NCBI RefSeq assembly: GCF_949820605.1
Contig: NZ_CATKVU010000006.1
Coordinates: 2,677,001-2,741,000 of the forward strand
Reading direction: 5' to 3'
Length of the DNA stretch: 64,000 nucleotides
Source of the DNA: Segatella copri
GTDB lineage: Bacteria; Bacteroidota; Bacteroidia; Bacteroidales; Bacteroidaceae
In this document: positions 46,405 through 53,789 of the stretch, piece after piece
Position numbering within the stretch: the stretch's first letter is position 1
Layout of the letters: each line of letters begins with the position of its first letter
Position numbers and translations under genes: made by a program
Notes under the pieces: model-generated
What the model was told of the DNA's origin: nothing
Database searches by the model: none
The model's input: only the letters and a program-made list of their open reading frames with translations

Positions 46405-46691
46405 TGGGATGCTTGAGAAACAAAGATCCTTTACGCATAGAAACATGTTTTCTCAATTTTATTGCCACATTTGCCACGTTTATTATAAGTAGCTGATAAT
46501 AAGAGAATAACAGGTAACGATAATGGGTTTTTCTATTGTCACCTTATTGCCACCTATTGCCACGTTTTGCAAAAACAGCGATTTTCGGGCGTTCTAGAGG
46601 CGTTTTGGGAGCTAAAAGGTTGAAAACATTGAGCAAAAACGCTTATTTTCTATTCAATTTTTAGTGTTTTTCTATGCTTTTTATCGAAAAA

Positions 46692-46757
46692 CCTCCAACG
46701 ATGCAGCAAAAATTACGTCCCGACGTAGCATTTCCTACGTCCCGATGTAGCAACAGA
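46692..46757. repeat. Three-unit 22-bp-period array
   Basis: TACGTCCCGACGTAGCA at 46714 and TACGTCCCGATGTAGCA at 46736 are 22 bp apart. A weaker unit at 46692 shares CGATGCAGCA in phase. The unit contains the imperfect palindrome TACGTCccGACGTA. The IS1182-type element begins right after the array. Confidence 0.6.
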
Positions 46758-46758
46758 C

Positions 46759-48684
46759 GAGGGTGTGTCATAAGTCTGTGACGCACCCTTTTTTGTGTGT
46801 GTTTCTATATATTCTAGTTGAATCGTAGTCTTTCTTCACAAAGGGAATCTTATTATATTGTATAGAAACTTTACTTTTCTTGTTTTATCGATAACAAAAC
46901 AGCCCCAAAGCTCACAAAAGGGCATAGTTATCCCTGACGATAAAAAAAACAAAATTGAGTTTTATCGTTTTATCCCCAAATATTTCTTCAAATTGAATCC
47001 TATACCGAACAACCCTATGTCCATGTAAACTTTGTCCTTTCCGAAATGCCTGAATCGCTTATAATGCATATCTGCCTTCATCTGCCCAAATACAGCTTCC
47101 GGCTCTATCGGTCGCTGGCTTCTGTGTTTCAAGCCCTCTTGAGACGTTAGTAGCAGGAAGGCTTCCTTTTTATATGCATTCAGTTTATGGTTGACATATA
47201 TGGTTCTGTTGCCTTTGGATTTCTTGCAGAGACTTCCAAGCGGACATCCATCACATCGTTGTGCTCTATATAATGTAATGACAGACACATAGCCGGAGTC
47301 ACTTTTCGTTTGCCGTTGTCCACAAGGTTCCATGTGTTGTCCCATGGGGCAGACATAATAGTCATCATCCCTGTTGTAGTAGAAGTTCGCTTGGTTGAAG
47401 GCATCCTCCTTGAAAGGCTTATGCTGTTCCTTGTGAAACCAGTTGTACTTTACATAACCCATCATCTCTTCCATCTCTAGGTACTCGTAGTTCTCCTCCG
47501 AGCCATACCCTGAGTCTGCGGTGACGCTCTTGGATTGCTTTCCATATCTTTTCTTGTACTTATCCAAAAAAGGCTTGAAGGTCAGGGTGTCTGTTGGATT
47601 GGGATAAAGGGCGAAATTCGTCCAATATTGATTCTCTGTCGCAATTTGAAGGTTATAGGCAGGCTTTGTCTGCCCATTGTTCATGGCATCTTCCTTGAGG
47701 CGCATGAAGGTCGCATCGGGATCAGTCTTGGAGTAACTGTTTCTCTCACCCAGTATATCCAGTGATTTTTCATACTCGCGCAGTTTGTCCGAGGCTTTGA
47801 ACAAGTGATCTATCTGAGTATTTAGCTTTTGCTTCTCTCTTCCTGTAAGTTTTGCCTTAGGAAGGTTCTTAGCTTGCCTCTCACACAAACGTGCACTTCT
47901 CTCTACATCCCTGGCGGAAGTGGCTGGCTCGCTGTCTTCTTCCCTAATGTCACTCCCGCCATTCAGGCGAATTTGTTCTTTTATCTGAGCCAATGCAGCA
48001 GAGGTCTTTTCCAAGAGCTTAGCCCTGTTCTTTTCCACAGTCTTCTTCCATACAAACGTGTACTTGTTTGCTTTCGACTCTATCTTAGTGCCATCAACAT
48101 ATTGTTCCTCCAGACTAATCACGCCCTTTTCAACCAATATGGAGACGACCGCATCAAAATAGAAGTCGATGCATTTAATCATATGATGGGATCTAAAGCG
48201 GTTGATTGTTGCGAAAGATAATTGCTTACCTCCACAAATCCACATATAGCGAACATCATATTTAAGTGCGTCCGCTATGCCACGACAGGAATAAATGCCA
48301 TTGATATAGGCAAAAACAACTAAACTTAGAAGCATCTTCGGACTGTAAGGAGGAGCACCAATCCCATCATAGGTATCCATGAGAGGGTTGATGTCCATAC
48401 TGCGAACAATACGATCCACCATACGAACTTTGCTGTCTTTTGGCACATAATCATCGAAAGAGTTAGGAAAAAAGCTCAATTCGTGCCGAGTTTCAGATTT
48501 TATTTGTATCTTTGCCATACTTAAAGAAGTTTTCTGCAAAGATACAAATCTTTTGCGGAAAGGCAAAGCCCGAGCTTGTGAAAGTTTGGGCTTTGTTGTA
48601 AATAAAAATGTTTTTTAAAGATTTCGTATCTGTGAAAAGGCAAAAAATAAAAAGGGGTGCGTCACAGACTTATGACACACCCTC
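46759..48684. mobile_element. IS1182-family insertion sequence, complete, 1926 bp
   Basis: Perfect 30-bp terminal inverted repeats lie at 46759-46788 and 48655-48684; each outer end begins GAGGGTGTGTCATAAG. A single transposase gene is inside. I see no clear target duplication outside the repeats. The intact repeats and open frame suggest a recent or still active element. Confidence 0.9.
46962..48518 (-). CDS. IS1182-family DDE transposase
   Basis: The ATG at 48518 (MAKIQIKSETRHELSFFP) is preferred over the longer frame, because the -7 element TATCTTTGC (minus strand) lies just upstream, inside that extension. The product has 518 residues. It shows the N-terminal helix-turn-helix part (SPKMLLSLVVFAYINGIYSCR, then LSFATINRFRSHH) and the catalytic region: Asp in EQYVDGTKIESKANKYTFVWKK, Asp in VTADSGYGS and Glu in RPIEPEAVFGQMK. 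The cysteine-rich CPMGQHMEPCG/CDGCPLGSLCKKS segment between them is usual for the family. Confidence 0.94.
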   Translation of the reverse strand: MAKIQIKSETRHELSFFPNSFDDYVPKDSKVRMVDRIVRSMDINPLMDTYDGIGAPPYSPKMLLSLVVFAYINGIYSCRGIADALKYDVRYMWICGGKQLSFATINRFRSHHMIKCIDFYFDAVVSILVEKGVISLEEQYVDGTKIESKANKYTFVWKKTVEKNRAKLLEKTSAALAQIKEQIRLNGGSDIREEDSEPATSARDVERSARLCERQAKNLPKAKLTGREKQKLNTQIDHLFKASDKLREYEKSLDILGERNSYSKTDPDATFMRLKEDAMNNGQTKPAYNLQIATENQYWTNFALYPNPTDTLTFKPFLDKYKKRYGKQSKSVTADSGYGSEENYEYLEMEEMMGYVKYNWFHKEQHKPFKEDAFNQANFYYNRDDDYYVCPMGQHMEPCGQRQTKSDSGYVSVITLYRAQRCDGCPLGSLCKKSKGNRTIYVNHKLNAYKKEAFLLLTSQEGLKHRSQRPIEPEAVFGQMKADMHYKRFRHFGKDKVYMDIGLFGIGFNLKKYLGIKR

Positions 48685-48798
48685 AATTTTTCGAAAAGAT
48701 CTTTGGTATATTCCGTTTTAATTATTATCTTTGCAGCGCAGTCCCGGTAAGGCCCTCTCCCAGATTATTCGATGCTGGTGATGACCCCGGTTTTTTTG

Positions 48799-48880
48799 TT
48801 TTTCTTTTTATTTCCCTCATTCTCAAACATTTTTCAATAATTCCTTGCATCTTTCAGAAGAAAAGCGTATCTTTGCAGAA
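48799..48880 (+). repeat. 82-bp promoter repeat, copy 1
   Basis: This segment is 80/82 identical to 49431-49512. Both run from a T/C-rich stretch through CATTCTCAAACATTTTTC to the -7 element TATCTTTGC (48869-48877 here). It is a duplicated promoter. The sequence before it (48685-48798) holds another -7 element at 48726 and a T-run but no convincing gene. Confidence 0.75.
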
Positions 48881-48979
48881 GATTAGCGGCGCTCGACAAT
48901 CTGTAGCAAGCTTACATTGCGCTCGTTTGCATAATCTTTGCAAAAGAAATGTTCAACTTTTAAAACAAGGAGGTAGAAT

Positions 48980-49135
48980 ATGGATTTATTTGATAGCAAA
49001 AGACAAGAAAGATTAGAGGCTGCAAGAAAGGCTGCAACTGCTAGTAAAGAAGCGGCACTCGCCTTTTTAATTAGGGCGGGGGATGCTATTGGGCAGGTAA
49101 CAAACCTGCCCTCCCTGTGCTTACTTGCTTCCTAA
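48980..49135 (+). CDS. Small ORF with a strong Shine-Dalgarno site
   Basis: ATG at 48980 is preceded by AAGGAGGTAGAAT, a near-perfect Shine-Dalgarno site, which is rare in Bacteroidetes. It encodes 51 residues, MDLFDSKRQERLEAARKAA then TASKEAALAFLIRAGDAIG, and ends LLAS. The first half is charged and probably helical. An 8-bp palindrome GGGCAGGT/ACCTGCCC sits in codons 38-44. I do not recognise a family. A similar Shine-Dalgarno and start context recurs at 50074-50091. It may be a short regulator, a leader peptide or a truncated gene. Confidence 0.4.
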   Translation: MDLFDSKRQERLEAARKAATASKEAALAFLIRAGDAIGQVTNLPSLCLLAS

Positions 49136-49257
49136 GGACTGCTCGAATAGATGCCTCTACTTAAAATTTATGGCACATGTGCCACTTTTTTAAAGTGCAA
49201 AGATATGTGAAAGTAGAGTTCTAACCAAAAATTTTTAGATTTATTATACTAAAAAGG

Positions 49258-49377
49258 TGTGCCTACCAGCTGCGCGAATTCAACAAGGTGGCTAAATCAC
49301 CATTAGAAGAATGGTTGAGCATAGAGCAAATTGCTTTTATTACCGGTTTGACTGAAAAGGAAATAAAAGAACTATAA
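49258..49377 (+). pseudogene. C-terminal remnant of an Rpn-type recombination nuclease gene
   Basis: An in-frame stretch without a start codon reads YQLREFNKVAKSPLEEW then LSIEQIAFITGLTEKEIKE and stops at 49377. The tail motif is typical of the last residues of Rpn/PD-(D/E)XK transposase-like proteins. A terminator hairpin follows at once. The body of the gene is missing. Confidence 0.5.
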
Positions 49378-49380
49378 TAT

Positions 49381-49437
49381 AAAAAGGTGTATCCTTCTTG
49401 CCCCATACATCGGGCAAGCGGAGATACACCTTTTTCT
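49381..49437 (+). terminator. Terminator after the Rpn remnant
   Basis: The nested arms AAAAAGGTGTATC/GATACACCTTTTT and CTTGCCC/GGGCAAG form a long hairpin with a T-run. It resembles 42520-42570. Confidence 0.75.
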
Positions 49438-49512
49438 TTTTATTTCCCTCATTCTCAAACATTTTTCAATAATTCTTTGCTTCTTTCAGAAGAAAAGCGT
49501 ATCTTTGCAGAA
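49431..49512 (+). repeat. 82-bp promoter repeat, copy 2
   Basis: This is the second copy of 48799-48880 (80/82 identical). Its -7 element TATCTTTGC at 49500-49508 serves the DUF4160 gene, with a very short leader. Confidence 0.75.
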
Positions 49513-49522
49513 AAAAGAAACG

Positions 49523-49759
49523 ATGCCAACAATATTCATATTTTTCGGATTCAGATTCATGTTTTATTCTAATGATCATGAACCAATTCATGTCCATGTT
49601 ATCAAGGATGGAAATGAAGCAAAATACAATGTATCCCCTCTGACCCAGATTTATAATCATGGATTCAAAAAGCATGATATTGCCTTGATAGAATCTATTA
49701 TTTCTGAGAATGAGGCGGTCATTATAGATAGATGGAAAGAATATTTTAATCAAAAATAA
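49523..49759 (+). CDS. DUF4160 family protein
   Basis: The ATG at 49523, 14 bp after the -7 element, gives 78 residues: MPTIFIFFGFRFMFYSNDHEPIHVHV and further to the end DRWKEYFNQK. The HEPIHVHV core is the DUF4160 hallmark. The gene is 6 bp ahead of a DUF2442 gene, a pairing that recurs in many bacteria and has been suspected to be a toxin-antitoxin pair; no activity is shown here. Remnants of the same gene start occur twice at 44498 and 46372. Confidence 0.85.
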   Translation: MPTIFIFFGFRFMFYSNDHEPIHVHVIKDGNEAKYNVSPLTQIYNHGFKKHDIALIESIISENEAVIIDRWKEYFNQK

Positions 49760-49765
49760 GATATT

Positions 49766-50032
49766 ATGGAGCAATATAGAGTAAATCGCGTTTGGGTTGA
49801 CGATGCCCATATTTGGGCAGAAACCCAAAATGGCTGGAAGGCTAACTATCCTTTCAGCCGTTGGAGCCGTCTTGCTAATGCCACACCTGCCCAGCGTAAG
49901 GCTTTCGTATTGAGCAGATATGGTATTCATTGGCCTGAATTAGATGAAGATTTATGCTTTGAAGGACTATTCGCAGATGCTGGCATGTACAAACCGTCAA
50001 ATGCAGAAGATACTATTTATTATCAAGCATAA
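49766..50032 (+). CDS. DUF2442 family protein
   Basis: The 88-residue protein reads MEQYRVNRVWVDDAHIWAETQNGW then KANYPFSRWSRLANATPAQR and HWPELDEDLCFEGLFAD. The FxRWxRLxxATPxQRxxxxxxxxGIHWPELDEDL pattern defines DUF2442. It is coupled to the DUF4160 gene by a 6-bp gap. It is probably the partner of that protein; which would be toxin and which antitoxin cannot be told from sequence. Confidence 0.87.
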   Translation: MEQYRVNRVWVDDAHIWAETQNGWKANYPFSRWSRLANATPAQRKAFVLSRYGIHWPELDEDLCFEGLFADAGMYKPSNAEDTIYYQA

Positions 50033-50088
50033 TAAAAGAATTTTTTGCAACAGAAGGATAAGTGAATCATTAAAATAAGGAGGTAAAT

Positions 50089-50157
50089 ATGGACAACAAG
50101 AATCTTTCATCAGAAGCTTTACTCTCCAATCAAGTCAGTAAAAATAGATTATCATGA
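50089..50157 (+). CDS. Tiny leader-like ORF with strong Shine-Dalgarno site
   Basis: ATG at 50089 follows AAGGAGGTAAAT. It encodes 22 residues, MDNKNLSSEALLSNQVSKN and three more, and its stop codon overlaps the next start (ATGA at 50154-50157). The overlap and the ribosome site suggest translation coupled to the 79-residue gene. The context resembles that of the ORF at 48980. Confidence 0.4.
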   Translation: MDNKNLSSEALLSNQVSKNRLS

Positions 50158-50393
50158 ATGAAGAAGAGATTAAAATCGTGGCAGAAAATGCTATGATGAT
50201 AGTTTGCGGATATGCATTTTCGAAAACCGAAGAAGGCCTTATACGTGTAGTGTATCTACATCCGCCATATCATGCTCTTGTAATGACAAGCGAGGGTGAA
50301 GTAACAGAAACCAATATGGATGATATAGAAATCAACATCGTTCAAAAGTATTGGAAACGAAACAAAAAATTAATGGAGCAAGCTTATGACTAA
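50154..50393 (+). CDS. Small hypothetical protein
   Basis: The 79-residue acidic protein reads MNEEEIKIVAENAMMIVCGYAF then SKTEEGLIRVVYLHPPYHAL and ends KKLMEQAYD. I do not recognise a named family. The start overlaps the stop of the tiny ORF upstream. A short frame follows at once and contains a related word (ICGYKLSK against VCGYAFSK). It lies in the small-gene cluster with DUF4160 and DUF2442. Confidence 0.6.
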   Translation: MNEEEIKIVAENAMMIVCGYAFSKTEEGLIRVVYLHPPYHALVMTSEGEVTETNMDDIEINIVQKYWKRNKKLMEQAYD

Positions 50394-50454
50394 ATATTAC
50401 GACTTTATGATATGTGGGTATAAGCTGAGCAAGTATAACAATGCGGCTGAATAA
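50386..50454 (+). CDS. Possible 22-residue fragment overlapping the preceding gene
   Basis: ATG at 50386 overlaps the end of the 79-residue gene and opens MTKYYDFMICGYKLSKYNN, then stops after three more residues. Its similarity to VCGYAFSK in the upstream protein suggests a truncated paralogue. It may be non-coding. Confidence 0.25.
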   Translation: MTKYYDFMICGYKLSKYNNAAE

Positions 50455-50511
50455 ACGTAACGAGACGGCTCATCTGGCACAAGGATACAACTGCGCTGGG
50501 GCAAAGATATA

Positions 50512-50577
50512 GATTAGGAGGTTCAAGCAGTCAGTATCTGAGGTTCTAGGAGACTGTATCTGAGGTTCAAGGAGACT
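50512..50577. repeat. Three-unit 22-bp-period array
   Basis: GTATCTGAGGTTCTAGGAG starts at 50534 and GTATCTGAGGTTCAAGGAG at 50556, head to tail with a unit length of 22. A weaker unit at 50512 shares GGAGGTTCAAG in phase. A compound palindrome follows 15 bp later. Confidence 0.65.
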
Positions 50578-50592
50578 GCTTCTTGATGATTT

Positions 50593-50670
50593 CCACTAGG
50601 CTCAACAGCTCTGCTGAGCCTAGTCAGCAGCTCTGCCGACTGCAGTCAGCAGAGCTGTCGAGCCTAGTGG
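50593..50670. repeat. Compound palindrome with 25-bp arms
   Basis: The outer arms, 50593-50617 and 50646-50670, pair at 24 of 25 positions (arm begins CCACTAGGCTC). Inside, CTAGGCTC (50596-50603) and GAGCCTAG form a second palindrome, and AGCAGCTCTGC words repeat. It is too G/C-rich and T-poor at its ends for an ordinary terminator. It lies between the 22-bp array and the SGNH gene. Confidence 0.7.
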
Positions 50671-50716
50671 CAACACCTCATCAACATACAAATATATACT
50701 TTTAAAATACAACAAG

Positions 50717-51910
50717 GTGAAAAGATTTATAATGATACTATGCTTCATCTGCACATACACACTACAGATGGCGGCACAAACATGGATTGGAACTTGGGCT
50801 ACGGCACCGCAGACTGTGGTGAAAGCGTTTATGCCCTATAATAACAACATGACAAACCGTTCGGTTCGCCAGATAGTAAAAGTAAGCGTAGGAGGCGACG
50901 TGATAAGACTGAAACTGAGCAATATCTACTCGATGCAACCCGTAGTGATACGCTCCATCTATATCGCTCACGCCAAAGACTCCTTCAAGATTGATGCCAA
51001 ATCGGCTCAATACTTCAAGTTCGGCAACAGCTACAAGGCTACCATCCCTGCCGGCAGACAGATAGTGAGCGATGCCCTGAAGTTCAATCTCAAGAACCTG
51101 GAGCGCGTTGCCATCACCATCAACTACACCTCGGCTCCCGATGTGCCTACCGTCCACATGGGCTCACGTACCACCTCTTATATCATGAAGGGAGTAACCA
51201 ATGCCCACTCCAACTTCGAAAAGGCTTTCCGCGAGAACCACTGGTACAACATCAGCGGCATCGATGTGTATACGATGAGCACCAACATGAGTGCCATCGC
51301 CATCATGGGCAATTCCATCACCGACGGCAAATGTTCTACGGATAATGCCCAGAACCGGTGGCCCGATGTAATGTCGGAGATGCTGCAGCTGAAGCATAAG
51401 ATAACCAACCAGGGTGTACTGAACCTGGGCATCGGCAACAACCGCGTAACCGTTCCGGGCGGTTTCGGGGCACTCGCCAAGGAACGCTTCGACCGAGACA
51501 TTCTGATGCAAAGCGGCGTAAAGAAGGTAATTATCTTTGAAGGCATCAACGACATAGGTGCTGCCAAGAGCGGCAACAGCGAAACGGTAGCCCGCCAGAT
51601 TATAGAGAGCATACAGGGAATGATGAGGAAGGCGAAGGCCCGGAAGATGAAAGTTTATCTGGGCACCATCACGCCTTTCAAGGGTGCCGGCTACTACAGC
51701 TACTTCCACGAAGCAGCCCGACTCTATGTAAACGACTGGATTCGAAGTCAGGCAAAGAACGCAGATGGCATTTTAGACTTCGCCAAGCTGCTTCAAGACC
51801 CGAATGATGACAGAAAGATGAAGCGGGAATATGCCAGCAACGACTGGCTCCACCCGAATCCTGCAGGCTACAAGGCGATGGGAATCTATGCCGCTGATAT
51901 CGTCAAGTAA
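50717..51910 (+). CDS. Secreted SGNH/GDSL hydrolase, paralogue of the xylan-locus esterase
   Basis: The GTG at 50717 is taken as start because it supplies the charged MKRF before the hydrophobic signal core (IMILCFICTYTLQMAAQ); the ATG at 50732 would lose it. The product has 397 residues. It shares the two-domain plan of the protein at 18232-19434: block I IMGNSITDGKCS, block II LGIGNNRV, block III FEGINDIG and block V NDWLHPNPAGY. Block III has Ile where the paralogue has Thr. It is not next to other sugar genes. A terminator closes it at 51914-51944. Substrate is unknown. Confidence 0.88.
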   Translation: MKRFIMILCFICTYTLQMAAQTWIGTWATAPQTVVKAFMPYNNNMTNRSVRQIVKVSVGGDVIRLKLSNIYSMQPVVIRSIYIAHAKDSFKIDAKSAQYFKFGNSYKATIPAGRQIVSDALKFNLKNLERVAITINYTSAPDVPTVHMGSRTTSYIMKGVTNAHSNFEKAFRENHWYNISGIDVYTMSTNMSAIAIMGNSITDGKCSTDNAQNRWPDVMSEMLQLKHKITNQGVLNLGIGNNRVTVPGGFGALAKERFDRDILMQSGVKKVIIFEGINDIGAAKSGNSETVARQIIESIQGMMRKAKARKMKVYLGTITPFKGAGYYSYFHEAARLYVNDWIRSQAKNADGILDFAKLLQDPNDDRKMKREYASNDWLHPNPAGYKAMGIYAADIVK

Positions 51911-51913
51911 GAA

Positions 51914-51944
51914 AAAAGCCGCCCTATTACAGGCGGCTTTTACT
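51914..51944 (+). terminator. Terminator after the SGNH gene
   Basis: AAAAGCCGCC (51914-51923) and GGCGGCTTTT (51932-51941) form a perfect stem that works on both strands. It also serves xpt, which converges from the right. Confidence 0.85.
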
Positions 51945-51961
51945 ATATATAATAAGATGTT

Positions 51962-52528
51962 TTACTTCAAGACAATCTTGCAATCATCCAGGCTCTCTAC
52001 GGTAGCGAGCGCCTCATAACGGATTCCCTCCTTGCGCAGGAAGTCACCACCATGCTGGAAAGCCTTCTCGATGATGAAACCCATCGCCTCAATCTTGGCA
52101 CCAGCCTTCTCGCAAAGATCCATCACGCCCTTAGACGCATTACCATTGGCAAGGAAGTCATCGATAAAGATAACATGGTCCTCAGGAGTAAGATAGCTGT
52201 TGCTCACACAAACCGTATAATCGCGGTCCTTTGTAAAAGAGTGAACCACAGAGGTAATCATACCCTCCATAGTCTTAGGCTGCTTTTTCTTCACAAATAC
52301 AACAGGAAGATTGGTCAGATAACCTACCATGATGGCAGGCGCGATGCCCGAAGCCTCGATAGTAACAATTTTGTTGTACTTGATGTCCTTGAAAAGGCGC
52401 ACGAATTCCTTAGCTAAGTCCATCATCAGAATAGGGTCCATCTGATGGTTTACAAAGCTGTCTACTTTTAAGATTCCACCAGGAAAGCATCTGCCCTCCT
52501 GCATAATTCTTTCTTTCAGTAAATCCAT
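51962..52528 (-). CDS. xpt: Xanthine phosphoribosyltransferase
   Basis: The start is the ATG ending at 52528 ([20 protein letters not shown]); the longer frame runs through the promoter. The product has 188 residues. The PRPP-binding loop is [17 protein letters not shown], and [16 protein letters not shown] and [10 protein letters not shown] match the Xpt family. It makes XMP from xanthine in purine salvage. The NCS2 permease and guanine deaminase genes lie 1-3 kb away, so uptake, deamination and salvage are grouped. No purine riboswitch-like sequence is evident upstream. Confidence 0.95.
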   Translation of the reverse strand: MDLLKERIMQEGRCFPGGILKVDSFVNHQMDPILMMDLAKEFVRLFKDIKYNKIVTIEASGIAPAIMVGYLTNLPVVFVKKKQPKTMEGMITSVVHSFTKDRDYTVCVSNSYLTPEDHVIFIDDFLANGNASKGVMDLCEKAGAKIEAMGFIIEKAFQHGGDFLRKEGIRYEALATVESLDDCKIVLK

Positions 52529-52702
52529 TATGACTTGAACTTTAATATGATTATTGGGTGCAAAATTACTACTTTTTTCGCAAACAAGGAAGTTTATCGC
52601 CCAATAATTTTGTTTTGTCTGCAATTTAGCGTAATTTTGCAGCAGAAATGAATAAGATGTTCAGGGAGCATGATATGATGCCCCCTATAAAACTATAAGA
52701 AT

Positions 52703-53689
52703 ATGAATCCATATATCAAACAATTCCCCGACCTCATGTCGGGCAAGAAAATCATGTATGTTCACGGTTTCCTCTCTTCTGCACAGAGCGGCACCGTAAA
52801 GATGTTGCAGGAACTGATGCCGAATGCCACCCTCGTGGCTGAAGACATCCCGGTACATCCGGAAGAGGCCATAGAGATGCTGCAGAAGATGGCGGAGACA
52901 GAGAAGCCCGACCTCATCATCGGTACCTCGATGGGAGGCATGTATACCGAACTGCTGAAAGGTTACGACCGCATCCTCGTAAACCCTGCCTTCGAGATGG
53001 GCAATACGATGAGCAGCATGACTGGCAAGCAGGAATTCCAGAACCCGAGAAAGGACGGAGTGAACGAACTGATGGTTACCAAAGGCCTCATCAAGGACTA
53101 CCGTGACTTTACCGAGCGTTGCTTCCAGAACATTACTTCTGAGGAGCAGCAACGTGTTTACGGTCTCTTCGGCGATGCTGATCCGCTGGTCCATACCTTC
53201 GACCTCTTCCATGAGCACTATCCGCTCGCCATCCCATTCCATGGCGAGCACCAACTTATCGACAAGGTAGCATTCCACTATCTCTGTCCGGTAATCCGCT
53301 GGATTGACGACAAGCAGAACGGCAAGGAGCGCCCTATCGTATACATCGACTTCGATGCCCTGCACGACAGTTACATGAAGGCAACCAGTTCGATGCACAA
53401 GGCTTACGAGATGCTGATAGAGCATTACAACGTATATATCGTAGCCCCAGCGCCAACCAACGACCATGAATACATGGCGAAGGTACAGACTTGGGTGGAG
53501 GAATATCTCTCTACCCCAGCCTACAACCACATCATCTTCTGCAACCAGAAGAACCTGCTCTACGGCGATTACTTCATCGACCCTAGCCCATGCGATGGTT
53601 TCATGGGTACGGCGATAGAATACGGCAGCGATGAATTCAAGACCTTCGAAGAAATCATCACCTTCTTCGAAAGACTGGGAGGACAGTGA
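52703..53689 (+). CDS. YqiA-like esterase fused to a HAD 5'-nucleotidase-like domain
   Basis: Residues 1-195 form an alpha/beta hydrolase of the YqiA/UPF0227 type (MYVHGFLSSAQSG, nucleophile Ser76 in GTSMGGMY, FGDADPLVH, FHGEHQL). From about 210 a HAD domain of the deoxyribonucleotidase (NT5C) type follows. It has the start motif YIDFDALHDSYM, then VYIVAPAPTNDHEYMAKVQTW and NLLYGDYFIDPSPCDGF. The DxD pair is kept (DFD), but the usual Ser/Thr motif is replaced by APAPTND, so nucleotidase activity is uncertain. It is divergent from xpt and convergent with the purine permease, so a role in nucleotide turnover is possible. Confidence 0.8.
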   Translation: MNPYIKQFPDLMSGKKIMYVHGFLSSAQSGTVKMLQELMPNATLVAEDIPVHPEEAIEMLQKMAETEKPDLIIGTSMGGMYTELLKGYDRILVNPAFEMGNTMSSMTGKQEFQNPRKDGVNELMVTKGLIKDYRDFTERCFQNITSEEQQRVYGLFGDADPLVHTFDLFHEHYPLAIPFHGEHQLIDKVAFHYLCPVIRWIDDKQNGKERPIVYIDFDALHDSYMKATSSMHKAYEMLIEHYNVYIVAPAPTNDHEYMAKVQTWVEEYLSTPAYNHIIFCNQKNLLYGDYFIDPSPCDGFMGTAIEYGSDEFKTFEEIITFFERLGGQ

Positions 53690-53727
53690 TTTAGTTAATA
53701 GTTTATAGTTAACAGTTTATAGCAAAA

Positions 53728-53770
53728 AAGGTGCAACTCACTTTCTTACTTGTGAGTTGCACCTTTTTAT
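53728..53770. terminator. Bidirectional terminator between convergent genes
   Basis: AAGGTGCAACTCA and TGAGTTGCACCTT form a 13-bp stem with A and T runs on either side. It serves the hydrolase-HAD gene (plus) and the permease (minus). Confidence 0.85.
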
Positions 53771-53789
53771 CTATAAATATCTTTGATTC

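Noticed and set aside
46740..48700. Target-site duplication of the IS1182-type element
   Set aside because: The bases outside the two 30-bp ends do not match each other.
48726..48797. A small RNA from the -7 box at 48726 to the T-run at 48791
   Set aside because: The promoter looks fair, but the stem before the T-run is only CCGG/CCGG, too weak to claim a terminator or a gene.
52529..52660. Purine riboswitch ahead of xpt
   Set aside because: No three-way-junction pattern or conserved loop words of the purine aptamer were found in the short leader.
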